Translations under genes and position numbers: made by a program | Notes under the pieces: model-generated | The model's input: the letters and a program-made list of their open reading frames with translations, nothing else | Databases searched by the model: none | Told to the model about the DNA's origin: nothing | DNA from: Micromonospora sp. NBC_01796 | GTDB taxonomy: Bacteria > Actinomycetota > Actinomycetes > Mycobacteriales > Micromonosporaceae | Direction: 5' to 3' | DNA: 64,000 bases | Assembly (NCBI RefSeq): GCF_035917455.1 | Contig: NZ_CP109078.1 | Coordinates: 1,674,001-1,738,000 of the forward strand | In this document: in pieces, positions 57,628-64,000 of the stretch | Position numbering within the stretch: position 1 is the first letter of the stretch | Layout: the number at the start of each line of letters is the position of its first letter

Positions 57628-58848
57628 ATGATCAGCCGCCAGGAAGCCGAAGGAATCGCCGACAGATGGGCGCAGCGGGAGGCACTGCGGCTCGGCCATC
57701 CCTGCACCCCGACGCTGGACGAGTTCGACGTCGGCTGGGTGATCCTGGTCGATCCGCCCGCCGTTTCCGGAGCCGGTGGAACCACCATCATCGACAAGGA
57801 GACCGGCGAGGTGTCGACCTGGCCGGGCCTGCCGCCGGAGGTCGTGTGCGACATGTACCGCACCGACCGGTTGGGGCGCAGCCGGCTGACCCGGACGGTG
57901 GACCCGGCGGTGGAGTTGGGCCGGTCCACCCGGCGCCTGCCGACCCCCGGTGCCACCGCCCGCCTGACCGTCCAGCACGACCTGCACGTCGGCCACTCGG
58001 CAAAGGGCGACCTCCGTTTACAGCACCACCGGCTGATCCGGGGCTACCTGGACCGCCTGCCGACCGGACATCTGGTACGCGGCGCCGAACGGCACGCCGA
58101 ACTCGTGGTCGTCTCGGACGTGCTGCACGAGTACGACCGCAGGCTGGCCACGCTCGGGCAGCCCGAACTGACCCAGGAGTCGGCGCGGGAACTGTTCGGC
58201 AGCGCCCACCTGGAGGTGTTCCGGGTCCGGGAGCCGGGCGACCCGTTCGGCTGCGCCGCCGAGCGCCCCTGCGACTCGTGCGTACCCGCACTGGTCCACT
58301 TCGGACTGCTCCCGTGGGCCCATCTCGCCTTCGCCGAGGAGTGGCGACCGGCACCGCAGCCGGTTCCCGACCCGGACCGGTTTCCGGCCGAGGTCGCGTA
58401 CGCGCTGGTCGAGGGGGGCTGGCGGCCGGGTTTCGGGGACAGGCTGCTGGCCGGCGAGGCGATCACGAAGGTGTGCGGGGTGCCGGGCGTGCACCACCGG
58501 CACCAGGGGTTCGAGGCCGCCGAGCGGACCCTGACCGCGTTTCCCGGCGTGGTCTGCGGGCGGCGCGGGCCGGGCGAGCAGGTGTGGATCCGGCGCTTCG
58601 AGATCAACCCGGCCGGGGCCGCGTACAGCGCCGACAGCCTGGCCGGACTCGGCGCCGTGCTCGGCGTACGACTCTTCCCGATCGGCACCGAGGGCGGCGA
58701 CAGCATCCTCGCCGTCGACGAGTTGGGTCGGATCTTCGCACTCGACGAGGCCGGCGAGTGGTTCCTCGGCCCCGACATCGACACCGCCCTGACCAGCCTG
58801 CTCCTCGGTCGCGCACCCGCCCGGGTCCACGACGACGGCACCTGGTAG
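57628..58848 (+). CDS. three-domain protein: Imm35-like, YwqJ-like deaminase, SUKH-3
   Basis: This 406-residue protein appears to combine three domains from polymorphic toxin-immunity systems. Residues about 1-95 resemble an Imm35-type immunity domain (DEFDVGWVILVDPPA). Residues about 110-235 carry a cytidine-deaminase-like zinc motif: H156-A-E158 and P214-C215-D-S-C218, as in YwqJ-type deaminases. Residues about 250-400 match SUKH-3 (GGWRPGFGDRL, LFPIGTEGGDSILAVDELGRIF). A GGGGGG site precedes the ATG at 57628. No WXG100, secretion or toxin gene is beside it. The deaminase site looks intact, so it may be an active enzyme rather than a pure antidote. Confidence 0.78.
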   Translation: MISRQEAEGIADRWAQREALRLGHPCTPTLDEFDVGWVILVDPPAVSGAGGTTIIDKETGEVSTWPGLPPEVVCDMYRTDRLGRSRLTRTVDPAVELGRSTRRLPTPGATARLTVQHDLHVGHSAKGDLRLQHHRLIRGYLDRLPTGHLVRGAERHAELVVVSDVLHEYDRRLATLGQPELTQESARELFGSAHLEVFRVREPGDPFGCAAERPCDSCVPALVHFGLLPWAHLAFAEEWRPAPQPVPDPDRFPAEVAYALVEGGWRPGFGDRLLAGEAITKVCGVPGVHHRHQGFEAAERTLTAFPGVVCGRRGPGEQVWIRRFEINPAGAAYSADSLAGLGAVLGVRLFPIGTEGGDSILAVDELGRIFALDEAGEWFLGPDIDTALTSLLLGRAPARVHDDGTW

Positions 58849-58864
58849 CCCCGGCCCTGCCCGG

Positions 58865-60319
58865 CTACAGGTCGACGCCGGTGAGGACCATGACCCGGGG
58901 TTCGGTGTAGTCGTCCATCGCACTGCGTACGCCCTCGCGCCCGACACCGCTGCCCTTCACCCCGCCGTACGGCATCTGGTCGGCCCGGTACGACGGCACG
59001 TCGCCGACGATCACCCCACCGACCTGGAGGGTGCGGTGGGCGGTGAACGCGGTCTGGAGACTGTGCGTGAAGACCCCCGCCTGAAGCCCGTACGCCGAAT
59101 CGTTGACCGCGGCGAACGCGGCCCGGTCGTCGGCGACCGGGGCGACCACCAGGACCGGCCCGAACACCTCCTCGGTCCAGACCTTGGCCGCACCCGGCAC
59201 TCCGGTCAGCACCGTGGGCGGGAAGGAACTGCCCGAACGCGGGCCGCCGAGCGCGGACGCCCCGCCGGCGGCCACCGCCTCGTTCACCCAGTCCTCGACC
59301 CGGACCGCGGCCGTCTCGCTGATCAGCGGTCCCACGTCCGTGGCATCGTCGGCCGGGTCACCGACCCGCAGCGCCTTCACCGCGCCGACCAGCCGGGACA
59401 GGAAACCGTCGTAGAGCCCCTCGTGCACGAACACCCGCTGCACCGCGATGCAGCTCTGCCCGGCCTGGTAGTTGGCGAAGGTGGCGATCCGCTGCGCCGC
59501 CCAGTCGAGGTCGGCGTCGCTCGCCCAGTCACCGCAGATCACCGCGGCGGCGTTCCCGCCCAACTCCAGGGTGACGTGCTTGTCCGGTACGGCCCGCCGG
59601 ATCGCGGCGCCGACCGGCCCGGAGCCGGTGAACGACACCACCGGCAGGCGTGGGTCCCCGGTCAGCTCGGCGGCCCGGTCGTTGGGCAGCGGCAGCACCG
59701 AGAACAGCCCCGCCGGCAGCCCGCCGTGCGGCTCGGTCACCTCGGCCAGCAGTTCACCGAGGAGCAGGGCGGTCAAAGGGGTCGCCGGTGCCGGCTTCAC
59801 CACGATCGGTGCACCGACGGCGAGCGCCGGGGCGACCTTGTGCGCGACCAGGTTCAGCGGGAAGTTGAACGGCGTGATGCCCAGGACGGGGCCGCGCGGC
59901 ACCCGGCGTACCAGGGCGATCCGCCCGGTGGCGGCCGGGTCGGTGTCCAGTCGTTGCAGTTCGCCGGAGAACCGCCGGGCCTCCTCGGCGGCCCACCGGA
60001 AGGTGGAGACCGCCCGGGTCACCTCGATCCTGGCCCACTTCACCGGTTTGCCGCTCTCGGCGGTGATCAGCCGGGCGAACTCCTCCGCCCGCTCGGCGAG
60101 GCGGCGCGACACGTGGTCCAGCGCGGCGGCCCGGACGTGCGCCGGCAGCGCCGCCGCCGTCGCGGCGACGTCGTGGGCGGCGGCCACCGCCCGCTCGACC
60201 TGGTCCGCGGTGGCATGACTGGTACGCCCGACCTCCCGCCCGTCGTACGGGTGCGAGACGACCACGACGTCGTCGCCACTGGCCGGCGTACCGGCAACGT
60301 AGAACGGGGTTGCCTTCAT
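58865..60319 (-). CDS. NAD(P)-dependent aldehyde dehydrogenase
   Basis: This 484-residue aldehyde dehydrogenase shows ITPFNFPLNLVAHKVAPAL, the catalytic glutamate in VTLELGGNAA and the nucleophile in QAGQSCIAVQR, with a C-terminal GGVKGSGVGREG. It belongs to a lactaldehyde/succinate-semialdehyde-like branch. Next to gamma-aminobutyraldehyde dehydrogenase and GabT, the most sensible substrate is succinate semialdehyde, the product of GABA transamination. This is inference from position. The ATG at 60319 lies in the region shared with the divergent gene at 60477. Confidence 0.9.
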   Translation of the reverse strand: MKATPFYVAGTPASGDDVVVVSHPYDGREVGRTSHATADQVERAVAAAHDVAATAAALPAHVRAAALDHVSRRLAERAEEFARLITAESGKPVKWARIEVTRAVSTFRWAAEEARRFSGELQRLDTDPAATGRIALVRRVPRGPVLGITPFNFPLNLVAHKVAPALAVGAPIVVKPAPATPLTALLLGELLAEVTEPHGGLPAGLFSVLPLPNDRAAELTGDPRLPVVSFTGSGPVGAAIRRAVPDKHVTLELGGNAAAVICGDWASDADLDWAAQRIATFANYQAGQSCIAVQRVFVHEGLYDGFLSRLVGAVKALRVGDPADDATDVGPLISETAAVRVEDWVNEAVAAGGASALGGPRSGSSFPPTVLTGVPGAAKVWTEEVFGPVLVVAPVADDRAAFAAVNDSAYGLQAGVFTHSLQTAFTAHRTLQVGGVIVGDVPSYRADQMPYGGVKGSGVGREGVRSAMDDYTEPRVMVLTGVDL

Positions 60320-60476
60320 GCAGTGCAGCGTAAACGAACACGTGCTTGCACTAAAACAGTCGCTCAAGCCCTTGTCTGCCGCGAATTCAGTAGCCAGGAT
60401 GGCAGGCAGGTTGCGATTACCTCCGCGACACCGCCTCCTCCACGACAGCGCGCAGGCTACCCCCGGGAGACCCGAC
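60320..60476. promoter_or_regulatory. divergent promoter region of the putrescine/GABA genes
   Basis: These 157 bases serve the leftward aldehyde dehydrogenase and rightward patD-gabT. The AT-rich stretch 60330-60360 contains AACACGTGCTTGCACTAA, with a CACGTG palindrome, a plausible operator. No regulator gene is adjacent. Confidence 0.4.
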
Positions 60477-61913
60477 ATGACCGACAAGCAAGTACTGCGC
60501 AACTTCGTCAACGGCGAGTACGTCGATCCGATCGACGGCCACAGCGTCGACCTGATCGACCCGTGCACGGGTGAGGTGTTCGCCCAGTCGCCGGTCTCCG
60601 GGGCGGCGGACGTCGACGCGGCGATGACCGCCGCCGCGACCGCCTTCGAGAGCTGGCGGGACGTCACCCCGGCCGACCGGCAGCGGGCCCTGCTGAAGCT
60701 GGCCGACGCGGTGGAGTCACGGGCGGCCGAGCTGGTCGACGCCGAGGTACGCAACACCGGCAAGCCCCGCCAGCTCACCGCCGACGAGGAGCTGCCGCCG
60801 TCGGTGGACGAGTTCCGGTTCTTCGCCGGGGCGGCCAGGATGCTGGAGGGACGCTCCGCCGGGGAGTACCTGGCCGGGCACACGTCCTACGTACGGCGCG
60901 AGCCGATCGGCGTCTGCGCCCAGGTCACCCCCTGGAACTACCCGCTGATGATGGCGGTCTGGAAGATCGCCCCCGCGCTCGCCGCCGGCAACACGGTGGT
61001 GCTCAAACCGTCGGACACCACCCCGGTCTCCACCCTGCTGCTCGCCGAGATCGCCGCCGAGTTCTTCCCACCGGGGGTCTTCAACGTGGTCTGCGGTGAC
61101 CGGAACACCGGCCGCAGCCTGGTCTCCCACCCCACCCCGAGAATGGTGTCGATCACCGGCTCCACCCGTGCCGGCATCGAGGTGGCGGCCTCCGCCGCGT
61201 CCGACCTGAAGCGGACCCACCTGGAGTTGGGCGGCAAGGCACCGGTGGTGGTCTTCGACGACGCCGACATCGCTGCGGCGGCCGAGGCGATCGCGGTCGG
61301 CGGGTACTTCAACGCCGGCCAGGACTGCACCGCCGCGACCCGCGTACTCGCCGGTCCCGGCGTGTACGACGACTTCGTCGCCGCCCTGACCGAACAGGCG
61401 CGCAACACCAGGACCGGTGCACCGGACGACCCCGACGTGCTCTACGGCCCACTCAACAACGCCAACCAGCTCGCCAGGGTCAGCGGCTTCCTGGACCGCC
61501 TGCCCGACCACGCGGAGCTGCGGTCCGGCGGCAACCGGGTCGGCGAGCGCGGCTACTTCTACGCCCCCACCGTCGTTTCCGGGGTCCGGCAGTCCGACGA
61601 GATCATCCAGGACGAGGTGTTCGGGCCGGTCATCACCGTGCAGCGGTTCACCGACGAGGACGAGGCGGTCCGGTGGGCCAACGGCGTCGAGTACGGCCTC
61701 TCCGCCTCGGCCTGGACGAAGGACCACGGACGGGCGATGCGGATGACCCGACGGCTCGACTTCGGCTGCGTCTGGGTGAACACCCACATCCCGTTCGTCT
61801 CCGAGATGCCGCACGGCGGGTTCAAGCACTCCGGCCACGGCAAGGACCTCTCCATCTACGGCCTGGAGGACTACACCCGGATCAAGCACGTCATGCACAA
61901 CATCGAGAGCTGA
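60477..61913 (+). CDS. gamma-aminobutyraldehyde dehydrogenase
   Basis: This 478-residue aldehyde dehydrogenase has VTPWNYPLMMAVWKIAPALAAGN, the glutamate in LELGGKAPVVV, the nucleophile in NAGQDCTAATR, and the C-terminal MPHGGFKHSGHGKDLSIYGLEDYTRIKH typical of PatD/aminobutyraldehyde dehydrogenases. It would oxidise 4-aminobutanal from putrescine to GABA. A gabT gene follows 4 bases later, so the two steps are in one operon. Confidence 0.9.
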   Translation: MTDKQVLRNFVNGEYVDPIDGHSVDLIDPCTGEVFAQSPVSGAADVDAAMTAAATAFESWRDVTPADRQRALLKLADAVESRAAELVDAEVRNTGKPRQLTADEELPPSVDEFRFFAGAARMLEGRSAGEYLAGHTSYVRREPIGVCAQVTPWNYPLMMAVWKIAPALAAGNTVVLKPSDTTPVSTLLLAEIAAEFFPPGVFNVVCGDRNTGRSLVSHPTPRMVSITGSTRAGIEVAASAASDLKRTHLELGGKAPVVVFDDADIAAAAEAIAVGGYFNAGQDCTAATRVLAGPGVYDDFVAALTEQARNTRTGAPDDPDVLYGPLNNANQLARVSGFLDRLPDHAELRSGGNRVGERGYFYAPTVVSGVRQSDEIIQDEVFGPVITVQRFTDEDEAVRWANGVEYGLSASAWTKDHGRAMRMTRRLDFGCVWVNTHIPFVSEMPHGGFKHSGHGKDLSIYGLEDYTRIKHVMHNIES

Positions 61914-61917
61914 CCCG

Positions 61918-63222
61918 ATGACCAGCGCACCCCGGCCCGCATCGCCGGCCAGCTCCGAGGACCTGCACAAACGGCGGGCCGGTGCGGTCGCCCGTGGCGT
62001 CGGCAGTGTCATCCCGTCCTACGTGGACCATGCCAGCGGCGGCACCATCGTCGACGTCGACGGCCGGGAGTGGATCGACTTCGCGGCCGGTATCGCGGTC
62101 ACCAACGTCGGCAACTCCGCCCCCCGGGTCGTCGCCGCCATCCGGGAGCAGGCGGAACGGTTCACCCACACCTGCTTCATGGTCGCGCCGTACGAGTCGT
62201 ACGTGGCCGTCTGCGAACAGCTCAACACCCTCACCCCCGGCACGTACGAGAAGCGTTCGGCGCTGTTCAACTCCGGTGCCGAGGCGGTGGAGAACGCCGT
62301 CAAGATCGCCCGCCACGTCACCGGCCGAGCGGCGGTGGTGGTCTTCGACCACGCGTACCACGGGCGGACCAACCTGACGATGGCGTTGACGGCGAAGAAC
62401 ATGCCGTACAAGCACCGCTTCGGGCCGTTCGCCGGAGAGATCTACCGAGTGCCGATGTCGTACCCGCTGCGCGACGGCGGGTTGACCGGTCCCGTTGCGG
62501 CAGCCAACGCCATCGAGCTGATCGAGAAGCAGGTCGGTGCGGAGAACGTGGCCGCACTGCTGATCGAGCCGATCCAGGGCGAGGGCGGTTTTGTCGTACC
62601 GGCTCCGGGTTTCCTGCCCGCGTTGCGGGAGTGGGCGACGGCGGCCGGGGTCGTCTTCGTCGCCGACGAGATCCAGACCGGCTTCTGCCGTACCGGCGAC
62701 TGGTTCGCCCTCGACCACGAACAGGTCGAACCGGACCTGATCACCCTGGCGAAGGGAATCGCCGGTGGACTCCCGCTCGCCGCCGTCACCGGCCGCGCGG
62801 AGCTGATGGACGCCGTACACGTCGGCGGCCTGGGCGGCACCTACGGCGGCAACCCGATCGCCTGCGCCGCCGCACTGGCCGCCATCGAGACCATGCACGA
62901 ACTGGACCTCCCCACCGCCGCCCGCAACATCGAGGCGACCATGCTCCCCCGCCTACAGACCCTGGCCGCCCAGGACCCCAGGATCGCCGAGGTACGCGGC
63001 CGAGGCGCCATGCTCGCCGTAGAGCTGGTCCTGCCGGGCACCCTCACCCCCGACCCCACCACCACCGCCGCCATCTCCGCCGCCTGCCACCGCCTGGGCC
63101 TACTCACCCTCACCTGCGGCACCTACGGCAACGTTCTCCGCTTCCTCCCCCCGCTCGTCATCGACACCCCCACCCTCACCCGCGCCCTGACCCTCCTAGA
63201 AACCGCCTTCACCACCACCTGA
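61918..63222 (+). CDS. gabT: 4-aminobutyrate aminotransferase
   Basis: This 434-residue class III PLP aminotransferase transfers the amino group of GABA to 2-oxoglutarate, giving succinate semialdehyde. The PLP lysine is in ITLAKGIAGGLPLAAV, and NSGAEAVENAVKIAR, EPIQGEGGFVVP and VADEIQTGFCRTG are intact. It lies in the same operon as the aminobutyraldehyde dehydrogenase, forming a putrescine-to-succinate-semialdehyde route with the dehydrogenase at 58865. Confidence 0.93.
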   Translation: MTSAPRPASPASSEDLHKRRAGAVARGVGSVIPSYVDHASGGTIVDVDGREWIDFAAGIAVTNVGNSAPRVVAAIREQAERFTHTCFMVAPYESYVAVCEQLNTLTPGTYEKRSALFNSGAEAVENAVKIARHVTGRAAVVVFDHAYHGRTNLTMALTAKNMPYKHRFGPFAGEIYRVPMSYPLRDGGLTGPVAAANAIELIEKQVGAENVAALLIEPIQGEGGFVVPAPGFLPALREWATAAGVVFVADEIQTGFCRTGDWFALDHEQVEPDLITLAKGIAGGLPLAAVTGRAELMDAVHVGGLGGTYGGNPIACAAALAAIETMHELDLPTAARNIEATMLPRLQTLAAQDPRIAEVRGRGAMLAVELVLPGTLTPDPTTTAAISAACHRLGLLTLTCGTYGNVLRFLPPLVIDTPTLTRALTLLETAFTTT

Positions 63223-63311
63223 ACCCCACCCCCCGGTCCCGGCCCCACTCCCTCCCCACCCCGCTCCCTCCCCGCTCCCTCCCCGCCCCTCGCCCCGCTC
63301 CCCGCTCCCCG

Positions 63312-63387
63312 CGTCGATCTTGCAGTTGTGGTCGTAGACATAAGCCGCAAAGGAAATGGATCAGGCGCCACAACTGCAAGATCGACG
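63312..63387. repeat. 20-bp perfect inverted repeat in C-rich/G-rich flanks
   Basis: CGTCGATCTTGCAGTTGTGG (63312-63331) pairs perfectly with 63368-63387 around a 36-base AT-richer loop. A C-rich tract (about 63225-63310) precedes it and a G-rich tract (about 63388-63425) follows, so the flanks could extend the cruciform. It sits between convergent gabT and the DUF559-like gene. Confidence 0.85.
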
Positions 63388-63431
63388 GGGCCGGGGCGGG
63401 CGGGCCGGGGCCGGGGCGGGCGGGGGCGGAT

Positions 63432-64000
63432 TTAGGGGAGGAGGATGGCGCGGACTGTGGCGGCTATGTGGGCGGGGCGGCTGTAGAGGTCGCGGGCGGT
63501 GAAGTAGCGCATTTTCCAACCGTTGGTGGCGAGCCAGTTCATCCGGGCGCGGTCGTAACGGAGCCGCTCGGGGTCGAGGTGGGATGCACCGTCGTACTCC
63601 AAGCCAATCCGACGCTCCCGGTATCCCAGGTCGAGCCGGTAGACCCGCGAGCCGTACCGGTCGCACGCCCAGATCTGCGGCTCCGGCACCGGCAGGCCCG
63701 CGTCGATCAGCACCAGACGGAGTTGGCTTTCCTGCCTGCACTCGGCACGAGGGTCAGCGATCGGCACCAGGTTCCGCACCTGACAGACTCCCCGCAGTCC
63801 GGCATGCCGACCGACCTCCGCCCACAAATCGTCGGTACGGCAGGCACCGGACCGGAGTACGGCATCGAGCAGCGGCAGGGCATCCATCCGGCGCAACTGC
63901 CGCGCCAGGTCGATCGCGCACCGGGCAGCCGGTACGCAGGGCACACCGGCAAGTTCAACCGGGCCGAGCACCGGCAGCACCGCCTCGTGCGCGACAACGC
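63432..64000 (-). CDS. DUF559/AbiEi-like endonuclease-fold protein (5' end off window)
   Basis: This frame is open at the right edge, so the start is not visible; about 189 residues are present. The C-terminal part has the VSR/DUF559-type core: SQLRLVLIDAGLPVPEPQIW, YRLDLGYRERRIGLEYDGASH and WKMRYFTARDLYSRP. Its E-x-D/E pattern fits the family's catalytic acids (LDLGY, EYDG). The preceding segment (CVPAARCAIDLARQLRRMDALPLLD) resembles the AbiEi-like helical region found with DUF559 in actinomycetes. Function in defence or repair is not established for this group. Confidence 0.8.
   Translation of the reverse strand, partial: VVAHEAVLPVLGPVELAGVPCVPAARCAIDLARQLRRMDALPLLDAVLRSGACRTDDLWAEVGRHAGLRGVCQVRNLVPIADPRAECRQESQLRLVLIDAGLPVPEPQIWACDRYGSRVYRLDLGYRERRIGLEYDGASHLDPERLRYDRARMNWLATNGWKMRYFTARDLYSRPAHIAATVRAILLP

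Overview
The window is chromosomal DNA of a high-GC actinobacterium. Nearly every codon ends in G or C, GTG and TTG starts are common, and the core gene order matches the actinobacterial blocks prfB-ftsE-ftsX-smpB-ssrA and secA-hpf-comF-lpqB-mtrB-mtrA-sahH-manA-SIS-manB (compare Rv3235 to Rv3257c of Mycobacterium tuberculosis). Long inverted repeats and a sugar-rich biosynthetic cluster fit a filamentous Micromonosporaceae-type actinomycete, but the genus cannot be fixed from this sequence alone.

Region 1 (1 to about 17,220) is one end of a secondary-metabolite gene cluster that continues off the left edge. It holds an alpha/beta hydrolase (partial), a flavin-dependent monooxygenase of the acyl-CoA-dehydrogenase fold, a YCII protein, a glycosyltransferase, a SgcJ/SnoaL-like protein, a P450 with a separate 3Fe-4S ferredoxin, and a nearly complete deoxysugar set. 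The set comprises RmlA, RmlB, 2,3-dehydratase, 3-aminotransferase, 3-C-methyltransferase, 5-epimerase, 4-ketoreductase and a second acyl-CoA-dehydrogenase-like flavoprotein that has lost the dehydrogenase base. Together these predict a TDP-2,3,6-trideoxy-3-C-methyl-3-amino sugar oxidised to a nitroso/nitro sugar (evernitrose, rubranitrose or kijanose type). A DUF2142 membrane protein, a perfect hairpin and a tRNA-Ala gene mark the right boundary.

Region 2 (17.4 to 30 kb) is mostly housekeeping: tRNA-Ala, YqgE, MTA phosphorylase, a lipoprotein, a hemerythrin-like protein, ssrA (tmRNA) with smpB, ftsX, ftsE and prfB, a PadR regulator, proline-pathway P5C dehydrogenase, a membrane protein and a DUF6912-type protein.

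Region 3 (30 to 53 kb) holds an excisionase-type HTH gene with phased direct repeats, an Rv3235-family gene, secA, two double-GNAT acetyltransferase genes, hpf, comF, lpqB-mtrB-mtrA, an iron-uptake operon efeUOB preceded by two iron-box-like operators, sahH, and the mannose-donor block manA, CDF transporter, SIS protein, Trm112-like protein and manB.

Region 4 (53 to 64 kb) is more accessory: a secreted anchored protein, a DUF5753-type XRE regulator, endonuclease V, an LtrA-family membrane protein, a protein joining an immunity-like domain, a deaminase-fold domain and a SUKH-3 domain, a putrescine/GABA catabolic group (two aldehyde dehydrogenases and GabT), and a DUF559/AbiEi-like protein cut by the right edge. 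No IS element, integrase, CRISPR array or rRNA gene was seen.
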